64,000 nucleotides of DNA from Rhynchopus sp. YZ270_cl-10. Lineage: Eukaryota; Euglenozoa; Diplonemea; Diplonemida; Diplonemidae. Below, piece by piece: positions 29,942 through 40,500 of the stretch. The DNA is taken from the NCBI GenBank assembly GCA_964035575.1, contig OZ037838.1:310001-374000 (forward strand), written 5' to 3'. The notes below the pieces were generated by a model. It worked only from the letters and a program-made list of their open reading frames with translations. It did no database searches and was not told where the DNA came from. The position numbers were made by a program, and so were the translations under genes. Numbering within the stretch: the stretch's first letter is position 1; each line of letters starts with the position of its first letter.

Positions 29942-30934
29942 TTACTGCTGCTTCGCAAAGTCCGGTGTTTCCCCTTGCTCCGCCCACTCTGCCTTCTTTG
30001 CGAGATAGCCTTCGTAGCCCCCCTGCTTCTCGAAGGCAGACATGGTGCCTAGCATGGAATCAATCCACTGGGAGGAAAAGTTGCCGGAGTTCACTGTGTG
30101 GTGGAAGTCGTGGAAGATGGCTGCAGAGGCGTGGGTGAGGCCTAGCTTATGCGGGAGGGTGTTGTAGAATGAGTACCCTGAATGGGATTCGTACGTAATA
30201 ATGAGACGCATCACGACCCACACATGGAACAGCAGCGGATGTGGAAACGCTATCAGAACACCCACAAGACTCGGCAGCACATTTCCAAAAATGATCTCCA
30301 ATGTATGCGCATATTCAGCCGCGAACCCTATTGTCGCCACATACTCATGATGCTGTTTATGGTACTTTGCGTACAGCCTTGCATTGTGCAGCCACTTATG
30401 TGTGAAGTAAAACCCCACCGTATTACCAATCGTCGCCGTACAGTACGTCCCTGCCATAGTCGCAAATGATGGTAGCGCACCGTCAAATCCAGGAAGGAAA
30501 ATACTTTTCGTGAGATCCGCGTAATCGTACAGGAAGTAGACCCACACAACAGTGGTCAGCTGTGATACTGCAGCCTGGCGGAGGGTTTTGACGAGGAGGC
30601 CAGGTGGGTTCACCATGGACTTCCGCCGTGGGAGTTTGTACTGTGCGAGCCAGCCGTTTGTGTCAAGGGCATGGAAGAAGCCGTTGATGACCACGTATGG
30701 AATGGCATGACAGAAGAAACCCCAAAAGACGAAGAGCGCAGCGTCGTTGAAGCCGTGCACCTCCCGCAGCCACACACTGCAGGCAACGTAGTACGGGTGC
30801 ACCAGAAGCGTCGCTGCTGCCAGAAGGATGGGCATCCGTGTGCACTGCACCAAAAACAGACGCAACGCTTCGGAGGTCGTACCACGAAACTCCTTCGGTA
30901 CATCACTTTCCTTCATTTCCTGTAAAACACCCAT
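29942..30934 (-). CDS. Fatty acid hydroxylase/sterol desaturase family protein, copy 2
   Basis: 330 residues, ATG at 30934 (MGVLQEMKESDVPKEF). It has its own N-terminus, unlike copies 1 and 3, then the common body from VPKEFRGTTSEALRLFL. All His boxes are kept: HKWLH, HKQHH, HDFHH. The stretch around the second box (YAKYHKQHHEYVATIGFAAE) matches copy 3, while YADLTKSIFLPGFDGALPSF matches copy 1, so the three genes look mosaic. Other features and likely ER membrane role are as for copy 1. Confidence 0.88.
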   Translation of the reverse strand: MGVLQEMKESDVPKEFRGTTSEALRLFLVQCTRMPILLAAATLLVHPYYVACSVWLREVHGFNDAALFVFWGFFCHAIPYVVINGFFHALDTNGWLAQYKLPRRKSMVNPPGLLVKTLRQAAVSQLTTVVWVYFLYDYADLTKSIFLPGFDGALPSFATMAGTYCTATIGNTVGFYFTHKWLHNARLYAKYHKQHHEYVATIGFAAEYAHTLEIIFGNVLPSLVGVLIAFPHPLLFHVWVVMRLIITYESHSGYSFYNTLPHKLGLTHASAAIFHDFHHTVNSGNFSSQWIDSMLGTMSAFEKQGGYEGYLAKKAEWAEQGETPDFAKQQ

Positions 30935-32341
30935 GGGCTATGCGAGTCGTGTGTTACACTGTGTACCACTTATTGTGTAGTGTACTGAAATAAAGATTGG
31001 TTTTTTGGTGAGCGAGGGAGAGAATAAAGCAAAAGGGTAAGGGATATTTACAACACACACCGGAGGGGTAAAAAATTGAGCTGGATTTTTTTTTTTTTTT
31101 GGGATTTTCAAAACTCAATAAGGAGGGGTTTTACCCCACCTCTGTTTGTCGAGCAGAATTTGTACGGTCCATGTATTGGTACGGTTACGGTAAAAAACAA
31201 AGAGGGATGGAGGGGTGGAAGCTTGAACGATGTCTGAAATGGCCACATCAGGCTTTTCCCTAAATCTGCCTCCCAAAATGCGGATTTGGGATTTTGGAAA
31301 TGCAGCACTTTTGTTTTTGCTGCATAGAAGTACGGTGGATTTTACAAGGAAAAGTGACTGAGAAAACAAAATGTGGGTGAACGTACATGACATGAAATTG
31401 TTCAAAAAACAAGCATTTTCGAAGAAAAGAAAGGCGCCATCATGTAACGGCTAAAATAGAAAAGGGAAATGACATAACTCACAGTGGAGAAATGTGCGGG
31501 GGGATAGGTAGGGGAGGTTGGGAGGAAGTGAAGCAGGGCAGGCGATAAGAGGAAAACGATGTAAAAAAAAAATATATATACCCCCGCCATCATGCCGTCA
31601 TCGTGCACAATCATCATGTGTCACGCACGAACCTGGTCGGGCTCAAAAACGCTACAAAATATTCAGCCCAAAAGAAGTTTTTTTCCCGAGAACTCATAAT
31701 ATTTCATATCTCTTGCCTGCTCTGGGAGTGAAAAAAAAAATAATCATTGAAAACCACTGGTACAGCACAAACACTCGGAGAAGGGAAAAATGCAAGAAAT
31801 AGTAAAATAGTGACACGTTGGGGCATATCAGAGGTTGCGTGTCGGGTTGTACCTGCACACTACTAACAAACCTCCTCCCGTAGTCGAATCGAAGCCGCAG
31901 GCCTCACGATAAAACATTTGGCGATATACCACATGAAAGAACAAGAGGGGATACACAATGATAAGATGCTAACCATGCACATGATGTAGCACACCCGTTG
32001 CGTGTGCAGGATATACCTGCACACTGCCAACTCCCGTAGTCGACCCGTGGTACTGCTCACGATGTGACTAAACACAAAACAAAAGCAAACGTTTTGGGAA
32101 ACGTTATTTGAAGAAAAAGGGTGGAATTTATAGTACGCTGTCGATAGCTATCCTCATACGCAGGAAAAAGCGGGAAACGAAACAGGGGTGAGTTTGCTCT
32201 CTGCACGCTTCCACCTAGGAGCACAAATGAGGGTGAAAACAGTTACAGCGACCGTAGCATTTCCCCTGTCTACTTCGTTTGACCTATAACATAAAACAAA
32301 ATACTCCCCCCACAAGGTCACCCGCTTCTGCTGTGCCCTTC
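30935..32341. other. Repeat-rich spacer
   Basis: 31455-31545 and 31755-31800 are the uninterrupted relatives of the repeat split by the piggyBac-like element near 20.3 kb. Two ~75-bp repeats lie at 31832 and 31995. No gene is seen. Confidence 0.5.
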
Positions 32342-33349
32342 TCAATGCTGCTTCGCAAAGTCCGGTGTTTCCCCTTGCTCCGCCCACTCTGCCTTCTTTG
32401 CGAGATAGCCTTCGTAGCCCCCCTGCTTCTCGAAGGCAGCCATGGTGCCCATCAGGGTATCAATCCACTGGGTCGCAAAGTTGCCGGAGTTCACTGTGTG
32501 GTGGAAGTCGTGGAAGATGGCTGCAGAGGCGTGGGTGAGGCCTAGCTTATGCGGGAGGGTGTTGTAGAATGAGTACCCACAGTGTGATTCGTACGTGACC
32601 ACCAGACGCATCGCAACCCACACATGGAACACCACTGGATGTGGACGCGACAACAACACTGCGAACACACTCGGCAGCAAATTTCCAAAAATGATCTCCA
32701 ATGTATGCGCATATTCAGCCGCGAACCCTATTGTCGCCACATACTCATGGTGCTGTTTATGGTACTTTGCGTACAGCCTTGCATTGTGCAGCCATTTATG
32801 TGTGAAGTAAAATACTACAGTGTTCCCAATGGTGCCCGCACAGTACGTCCCTGCCATAGTCACAAATGATGGTAGCGCACCGTCAAATCCAGGAAGGAAA
32901 ACCCACTTCGTGAGATCCACTGAATCATAGAAGAAGTAGACCCACACAACAGTGGTCAGCTGTGATACTGCAGCCTGGCGGAGGGTTTTGGCAAGGAGGC
33001 CAGGTGGGTTCACCATGGACTTCCGCCGTGGGAGTTTGTACTGTGCGAGCCAGCCGTTTGTGTCAAGGGCATGGAAGAAGCCGTTCACAACAATGTACGG
33101 AATAGCATGACAGAAGAAGGCCCAAAAGACGAAGAGCGCAGCGTCGTTGAAACCGTGCACCTCCCGCAGCCACACACTGCAGGCAACGTAGTACGGGTGC
33201 ACCAGAAGCGTCGCTGCAGCCAGCAGGATGGGCATCCGTGTGCACTGCAGCAAAAACAGACGCAACGCTTCGGAGGTCGTACCACGAAACTCCTTCGGCA
33301 CTTCGTTCAGAGCACGACCCTCCTGCCTGGGTCCTTTCCGAATACACAT
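32342..33349 (-). CDS. Fatty acid hydroxylase/sterol desaturase family protein, copy 3
   Basis: 335 residues, ATG at 33349 (MCIRKGP). All His boxes are present (HKWLH, HKQHH, HDFHH). The N-terminal ~65 residues and ~65 bp of 5' flank equal copy 1; the middle equals copy 2; residues near YFFYDSVDLTKWVF, TIGNTVVFYF and ESHCGYSF are its own. As in the other copies, both ends are conserved at DNA level, including the KKAEWAEQGETPDFAKQ end. Confidence 0.88.
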   Translation of the reverse strand: MCIRKGPRQEGRALNEVPKEFRGTTSEALRLFLLQCTRMPILLAAATLLVHPYYVACSVWLREVHGFNDAALFVFWAFFCHAIPYIVVNGFFHALDTNGWLAQYKLPRRKSMVNPPGLLAKTLRQAAVSQLTTVVWVYFFYDSVDLTKWVFLPGFDGALPSFVTMAGTYCAGTIGNTVVFYFTHKWLHNARLYAKYHKQHHEYVATIGFAAEYAHTLEIIFGNLLPSVFAVLLSRPHPVVFHVWVAMRLVVTYESHCGYSFYNTLPHKLGLTHASAAIFHDFHHTVNSGNFATQWIDTLMGTMAAFEKQGGYEGYLAKKAEWAEQGETPDFAKQH

Positions 33350-34371
33350 TGTTAGTTGTTTTGGTGTAAGCACTGTAAATTGGAGGGTGAAGAAAAAAGG
33401 TTACGAAAATCAAAACAGTGCAGGGGTGAAAAAAAGTAAAGAAAAGTTTATAAGATGATCCTAAGCCTCTCGTGCTTAGTCACCTAAAGAAAAGAACTCT
33501 AGATGCACCTAAGTCTCTCCTCCGTACGTCAAAAAAAAAACCCCCCCTCGGCAGAGCGGAGTGAGCGAACACGACGTTTGCTGGTCCCAGGAAGGGTCGG
33601 TGTTGCGGTCTATGTGTGTTGGCACGTTTGTTCACACATTCGACCAACCGTCCCATGGCATGATAGATCACGCTCACTTACCCATACAGAGAAGAAGTCC
33701 GCCAAGCAGTCATAGGAAGAACAAGGACCAAGATGAAGGGGGTGTTCAAAATATCGCTCTTTTTTTTGTTGTGTCGACAATCACCACGCATCACTTCGTC
33801 CCCCTAAAAGAAGGGGTGGAACAAAAGCTCTGTACTCAAAGTCGGCCGAAGCCTTTGTGCTGCAGAAGGTATAGATGTAGGCCGTCTTCAACCCTAAAGC
33901 GCAACTTTTATTTCTTCACTTATTTTGACTATTTTCCCAAATGTTGTGTTTGTAGGGCGTTTTCATTTTATTTTTTTTGGTATTTTTGTTGACGCTATCA
34001 AACGAGCACAACCGAAAATATTTATAGCAAGCGAGAGAGAAAAGTACAGTGACCCCTTTGTGATCATCCTCCAAACAAAACAGAACAAACCCGCAGACAC
34101 TGGGTCAATGCGATGCTCAATACAAAGTGTGGCAGAAATAAGTGAAACACACAGTGTACCTGCAGACGAAGGCCACTGGAAACAAAACTTAAACCATGGA
34201 TACGCCTCGTGAGCATCATCCAGAAAAAAAAGAAAGTTGAATTAAATCCCGCACACAGCTCAAATGTTCAATAAGAAATGAAGACGTGGCAACTCCACCC
34301 ACATCGAAAATACGCGAAGAAAAACCCGATTTTGTTTCAGGCATCCATTTCTAACATCCGTTCAGACTCGC
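33350..34371. other. Spacer
   Basis: The duplicated flank (33350-33415) is followed by a CTAAGC hairpin copy (33441-33486). The rest shows no gene I can support. Confidence 0.5.
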
Positions 34372-37179
34372 TTACTTCGATGCCTTGCTCTTCTCAAGAC
34401 GATGACTCCGCCCAAAGTAGTACCCCACAGCCAGTACAGCAGCACAAGCAACAACAACCACGGCACCCCAAATCAAATGCATATTCACCTCTGACGTCTG
34501 CTGCTGCTGCCCAACATAAGCCTCACCATCACCCTTCCCCGTGAGCCGTGCACAGGCCACCACCCTCCCCTCATGCAGGAGCACAAGTGTGTGTCCACCC
34601 CGAAAGCTAGCATCGCTCGGCCGCAGCGCACCGGGCGAGTTCACCACGTTCAGGTAGTGGTGGGTGGCAGTGTAGGTGTACACCACAGGTGCGTCGTTGC
34701 TGTTCGCAGGGTTGCTTGCGTTCGTCACGATGCGCCGTGCAGACAGCATGTGTGGTGTCAGGTCACCCACGGGACAGTTGAAGACGTAGTCCTTTGCGTG
34801 TGAACTGTTCACGTACTCAAGGCAGTGTTTGGGGCTCTGTCGTTCGGCCCTTCCTTGCGAGGCGACCGTCGCAGCATAGGGGTCGAAGAGGTCCGTGTCA
34901 GGTGTGTAGCCCACAGCACACCCCTCAGGGTACTCCTCAAGACGTTTGGAGGAGATGTGGAAGGACACGTCCCTCAGCTCCTCCCCAGCACGCAGGGACA
35001 CACCGATCAGGGTGTCCTCCCACGGGCCCTTCTGCCAGATGTTCACAGAGCCACTCAGCTCCACTCCTGACATCTGCGTCGTTTCGTGTGAGAAGTCTGC
35101 CACAAGCGCAACCCCTTCACCTGCTTCCGTCTGTGGGACAATAAGAGCACAGTGCACCCCGTTCCCACGGAGCACAACCACCTTCCCCAGCGCAGACCCC
35201 CATCCACTTAATTCCAACGACGCGTCCTTGAACAGAGCCTTCTGTTCACGAAGCTTCCCAAACTTCCTTGTCATATCCCCCCTGCGGCAAATGAACGGCC
35301 AAAGATTCCTATCCTTCGTGACACAATCTCTGTGCAGCCCTGCCCTATGAGGGTCGAACACAGCATCATCAGGGATGGGGCACTTCCCGTCCACCCGTGG
35401 ATGGTACAGTCCCCAGTAGTACCCACCTGGCGGCTGTTCCTTCTCAAAGCTGTTCAAGAACTCAACATGCACCTCAGCATCCGACATGTAGGACTTCGTG
35501 ATGGTCACGCGAAGCTTCCCAGGGATCTCTGCAACTGCTGTCTTCGTGGCGAGCGGTTCCCACAGCTCCTCAGGTTCGTACAGCATCACCTCGTTCGCCG
35601 CCTCCCATGTGAACGGGGTGTCAAGTGTCCTCTGCAGAAACGCAAGTGTCGTCTGCTCCAACTCGACGGACGTTGCAAGGAACAGCATTTCCGTGTCGTG
35701 CACAGAAAGCCCCGACCGTATCAGCTCGTCCACAGCCGGGTACACCGACAGCACAACGTTCCCTGGTGTATCAGCCTCGATCTTGAGGATTCCGTGTTTT
35801 ATTTCTTGTTCTAGAACCCCACGCAGGGCAACGCTTTTGGCTTTCCCTGCAGAAAACTTGAAGACCACGTTCCCCAAGGAAAGTATACGTGGACGTGCAG
35901 TGTCCTGCGCGTAGCTCGTGCATGCTGGGCTACTCAGGAACCACATGCATATTGGTATGTAGTCGGTTTGTGACCTGCACAACAGCGCACTCTCTTGCGA
36001 CACGGGCACACGTGTGCCGTTCAGTTCCTCACCTGTGACCTCGTCCACGCAGAAGGCATACCCGCTACGCTTCTGCTGTGGTTCGTAGAGACCTGCCTTT
36101 GTGCAATTGACGTCTGTGCTGTTCGGGCAAAGTGCGCTACACGTTGTGCCAACTGCCAGCACGTCGGGGCAGAGCTCGACTTCGGTACAGCTGGACTTCC
36201 TGGCGTACTCCCCAACCACAGAATCTGCACAGGCAAGCTGTGCTTTCTTATACTGGACGCAGAGTGAGACTTCCGCACGATTCGCACACACATCCTCCTC
36301 AGGAGCGCCGGTTGGGGTGGTCCCTAGGGTGCACGTCCCACACGACACCTCGCACACGGAAGCAACCGTCTCCCCACCAGAGGCACGACCTGAAATGAGA
36401 TATCTCTTGGGTATTTGGGCGTCACATCCTAGAGGCAGTAAGAATTTGCACCCCTTCTTGACCACCGTCAGTATGTTGTCCCGACAGGACCACCGGTTTG
36501 TGATGTCGAGCTCGAAGATCTCTGCGTCGGGCGTCGCGTTTCCCCACCCATGCGGGTTGACCACGGTGTGCACTGCGGTGTGGATGTATGCAGGCACGGC
36601 TTTGGACGCGAGGGTCATCATCCTGTCTAGGTATTGCTGCTTCGATTCAAGAGGAACAGGCTTCCCATAGAGGGACAGCACGACGGAGCTCAGGTTGAGC
36701 GCAAGCGTATGGCGTCGCCGATCGTGGTAACCGACGTCCTCTATACCGTGTGTATCTGCAGTGTGGATGGTGACGAGGTTGTTGGCTTCATACGTCGGCA
36801 CCCATTCTCTGAACAACACAGCTGTGCTTGCGGTGGGGCAGTCAGCAATGTCCACGCAGCCTAACGACCCGCACGCAAACTTCGCATTGGGTGTGTGCCC
36901 GCAGACCACACTGCATACGTTGTACAGTATGTCCCCTGCCACATCGTCTGTCTTCCCCACCTCATACCTCTTTCTGTGCCAACTGTGACTCTCAAAATAC
37001 TTCCCCAGCACAGCGTCGTTCCGCCCATTGAAGAACTTCTCTGGCTGCGATGCATTCATGTACCAGCACGCATCCGACACAGAACAGTAGTGCTCACCCT
37101 CCCTGCACTGCGGCAAGGGCGACAGCGGCACTGCAGACAGAGGCAGAAGCAGTGCCACCCATAGGCTGCTCCTCACCAT
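34372..37179 (-). CDS. Membrane-anchored Cys-rich ectoprotein with two SOD-like modules
   Basis: 935 residues from ATG at 37179 (MVRSSLWVALLLPLSAVPL), which gives a good signal peptide. A Cys-rich N-terminal half contains many CxxxC pairs and several N-x-S/T sites. Two modules in the C-terminal third share a pattern: C-x-(4-6)-FDP, a Cys, a (C/N)CP/CRRGDMT or NCPVGDLT turn, then a strand pair around VVVLRGNGVHCALIV or TLVLLHEGRVVACARL. This matches the disulfide and G-D-L layout of Cu/Zn superoxide dismutase folds, but the metal His set is not evident, so a non-enzymatic role is likely. One span (IWGAVVVVACAAVLAVGYYF) and a short basic tail end the protein. A cell-surface type I protein is inferred. 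Confidence 0.65.
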   Translation of the reverse strand: MVRSSLWVALLLPLSAVPLSPLPQCREGEHYCSVSDACWYMNASQPEKFFNGRNDAVLGKYFESHSWHRKRYEVGKTDDVAGDILYNVCSVVCGHTPNAKFACGSLGCVDIADCPTASTAVLFREWVPTYEANNLVTIHTADTHGIEDVGYHDRRRHTLALNLSSVVLSLYGKPVPLESKQQYLDRMMTLASKAVPAYIHTAVHTVVNPHGWGNATPDAEIFELDITNRWSCRDNILTVVKKGCKFLLPLGCDAQIPKRYLISGRASGGETVASVCEVSCGTCTLGTTPTGAPEEDVCANRAEVSLCVQYKKAQLACADSVVGEYARKSSCTEVELCPDVLAVGTTCSALCPNSTDVNCTKAGLYEPQQKRSGYAFCVDEVTGEELNGTRVPVSQESALLCRSQTDYIPICMWFLSSPACTSYAQDTARPRILSLGNVVFKFSAGKAKSVALRGVLEQEIKHGILKIEADTPGNVVLSVYPAVDELIRSGLSVHDTEMLFLATSVELEQTTLAFLQRTLDTPFTWEAANEVMLYEPEELWEPLATKTAVAEIPGKLRVTITKSYMSDAEVHVEFLNSFEKEQPPGGYYWGLYHPRVDGKCPIPDDAVFDPHRAGLHRDCVTKDRNLWPFICRRGDMTRKFGKLREQKALFKDASLELSGWGSALGKVVVLRGNGVHCALIVPQTEAGEGVALVADFSHETTQMSGVELSGSVNIWQKGPWEDTLIGVSLRAGEELRDVSFHISSKRLEEYPEGCAVGYTPDTDLFDPYAATVASQGRAERQSPKHCLEYVNSSHAKDYVFNCPVGDLTPHMLSARRIVTNASNPANSNDAPVVYTYTATHHYLNVVNSPGALRPSDASFRGGHTLVLLHEGRVVACARLTGKGDGEAYVGQQQQTSEVNMHLIWGAVVVVACAAVLAVGYYFGRSHRLEKSKASK

Positions 37180-37555
37180 TGCATCTAGCACCCCACCCCA
37201 CCCCCGTTCTCTTTACCCCCCGTGTTCTCTGGATTATGGATGTGTTGCTGATTTGTGTCCCCAGGGAGGAGAGAGAGAGAAAGAGAAAGAGAGCATATTA
37301 TGAAACAAAACGTCCAATCTTATTTTCGATAGTACAGTTCTAACACCTCTAAAAAAGAAATCTAATTTAATGGCAAAAAAAAAAGGAGGATTTGGGGGAA
37401 GGGAAGATTTGGCTATCGGTCGTGAGCCTTGTGTGCTTGAGTCTCATCGTTAAAAAAATAGTTATTGATGCAGGTACACACCCTCCGACCTACGCTCCCA
37501 GATCCGGAACAGCACAATACAAAAAAAAATTTAGAAGATGAACCTAAAGCTGTCT
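37180..37555. other. Spacer
   Basis: Has GAGAGAGAAAGAGAAAGAG purine runs and one diverged copy each of the CTAAGC hairpin family (37415-37450) and the ATTGATGCAGG...CTCCGACCTACG family (37460-37505; others at 47486-47525, 55496-55530 and 56951-56990). No gene. Confidence 0.5.
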
Positions 37556-40500
37556 TCATTCCCGTCGCCCTCCGTCTGCTGGGCGCATGCTTCCTCCTGC
37601 TCCCCCTTCACCCCCTTGCAGCGAGAAGCTCCCGAACCGTTCTCTCGGCTTGCGACGCAGTTGCTGCTGGCGCACGATAGGGGGGATCGGGGGGACGTCG
37701 TCGGTACTGCCGACACCACCTACACCACTGAGCCGGCTGCCTGCGTGATACATATTGTAGGGCGAACGGTCCTCGGTGTCGCCGGACTCTGTCTCACTAG
37801 GGGGGACGTGCACCGCACCACCACCACCACCCCCACCACCACCTTCCTCTTTATCAAACGGCCACAACTGCCTGCCCACCCAAGACGCTATGCGTCTTGC
37901 AGGACTCTGCGACCGTTGGTCCTCCTGCTGCACGACACCTTTCCTGACGTGCTTTGTTTTGGTCAGCCTGGAGCGTAGGTTAGGCGACATCTGTTGGGTA
38001 GGGCTTGCACTTTGGATGCGGTGCGACACACCAGAGGGGAGGAGCTTGCGTGATGTCTGCGTGGAGATCGTGACTGGGAGGGTCGGTGCGGGGGGTGGGG
38101 GTGGGGGTGGTGGGGACTCGCTGTGGTGGAGGGTCTTTTCGACGTCGTCGAGGAGCTGGGCGTGCTGTTGTGCTTCGGTGTGTTGTCTTTGCCTGCCTGA
38201 ATGGTGCTCTCTGAGGATATCGTGGACGCCGCCTGAAAAGCCGTCGTGCATGCCTGAGGATGGCTCCCACGGTGCGAAGAGCTCGGGGACTGGAGGGGAG
38301 GTGCCCATAGACGGTACCTTGTCGCTGAGGACGAGGTCGTCGTCACCTGAGTAGGATGTGTCGGCGTTGCTTGCGAGGGACATAGACATGGATTCGCGGC
38401 GTTCGCGCATCTCGTCGCGTTGCTGCTGCTGCCGTGCCTGTTTGTATTCAAGAGTGCTAAATGGATCCGGCGGGGAAAGCAGTGTCCCCACAACAAACTC
38501 CCTAAAGTCAACCGGAAGATGCTTAAACTTTTCCCAGAATGCACGCAATGTTGTCCCAATTCTGTCCGCAACGGACCGAATAAAACGTTCCGATACAAGA
38601 TACAGAATGCATCTGGAAAGAAAACGGAGTGTAAAGAGACAAAGGTTGACGCAGCCTCGGTAGCTTAGCGTTGCGCCACGTGAGGCACTCTGCTGGACTC
38701 TGCGCAAAGCGTTGTGCACAGTGCCGATGACGGTGCGGAGTGCACGGTCTAGCATTCGCACCGTATATTCCACGGCAATGGCGGCGTGGGTGGCGACGAA
38801 GTCGAGCACAGCTGAGCACACTGTTCTCGTTTTGTGCGGAACGGCGCCTGCCAGGTAGAACGCACGCTTCACATAGTACGCAGCGTGCGGCACACCCGAA
38901 CGCTGCAGGACTCCAACCAAGTAGGTGTAGACATCCTTCAAGAAGCGTTGTCTCGGTGTGTGCAGATGCACCGCAAGGGGGCAACGTTCAACCCCACGCT
39001 CCATCCCGCTGCAGCACGACCAATGGGGTCCAGGGACAAGCGGACGGCGAAGTGGTTTGAGGAAGTGCTCGCAGTCATAGCGGATCGTGCCTGGTATCTT
39101 GGTGCATTCTTGCACCCAGTCTCCAACGTGTTCGTGGCGTCTGCGGAGCTGAACGCAGTGTGTGGAGGTAGCGTCGCTACAGCTGCAGCAGCGCCAGGAA
39201 CTCCCCTCCCATGGTTTGTCATGTGTCCGTCTCGTTCGGATTGGGACCAACTCAGATCCGTCATCGTCCTCTTCCGCTCCGGTGAGGATTTTGTGGAACT
39301 GCGCGCTTGCGAGCCATACACAGAAACGTACGATGGAGCTTCCCCAGAAGCGGCGGACAATGAAAGAGACGACTGCAGAGGCGAGCACGTTGACACGCAG
39401 CACATCGATGAAGACTTTGCGCAACACAAACCGGACGACAACGTTGAACACCACCCGCGTCAGCACCATCCACAACACCCACAACACCACACGGACCACC
39501 CAATACGGCGTCTTCGCCGCTGCCCGCCCGAAGGCAACAAACCGCGTCTTCCACGTCAGATACCTCTCCAATGGTGTTGTCCCTCCTGCAAGCCACCCCC
39601 CAAGCGCACCTCTCATCGCCCCTACACGCCCTCCCAGCACTGCCAAATAACGACGGTGCGCCGACATCGGGGTCTGGATCTCTTCTCCCAGGCTCTCCTC
39701 CTCCTCTTCCTCCTCCCCATCCCCCTCTTCCTCAAGGAGCGAAGACGCTGTGTCCGCGGGCACATCCTCACACATGCCCTGCACCTGATATGACGGTGGC
39801 GGCTCCCACCCTTCCGGCAGCGGTGTGGCACGTTGCCGCCGCAGGGCCTGCTCTGCATTGCTGTTGCTACCCCCCTGCCGTTCCAGAAGCTCCCTTTGCA
39901 CCGTATCCTGCACCCGCACAACGTCCTCAAGAGACAACCCTGGAGGCTCCTGAAATTCTAGAAACCCTGGGATTGGAACTGAATTGTCTTGCAGCGCTGT
40001 ACCATACGAGGAAGGAAGAGTCGTAGGAATCGCTTTTGTCGCTGTACGCACAAAACCGCTCGCATCCAGCAAACTATCCCTATACGAAGTCGGCAGACGC
40101 TGCAACTCCGACAACTCATTGTCGTCCAGGATTGGCCCGCCCTCATCCTCCTCATCCTCATCCTCAAACCCAAACAGATCCTCCAGCATATCCAATACCA
40201 TGTTTATCCCGGACCTGAGAGGAGCGACCTCACGTCCAGAAACGTATACCTTTTGTTGTCCTAAACCCCATCCTGGAGGCGGCTCTTCAGAGGCAATGCT
40301 GTAATCAGATAAACAAATCTCTGAGGGTGATGAGCCTTCGGAGGTGTAGTAGGATATGCCGTCTATACCGCTTTCTAACTCAGCTAGGGAAGGGAAGATG
40401 TGGAGGAGGTGGGTCCGCAGGTACGAATAGACCCCGACAGCGATGAGGGTGTTGATGAGAAGCAGGCGTGGGGAGAGGACTGCCGCCTCGTGGCGGAGAT

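Noticed and set aside
34573-37164. Plus-strand frames opposite the SOD-like gene
   Set aside because: Shadows; the minus frame has a signal peptide, ordered motifs and a membrane anchor.
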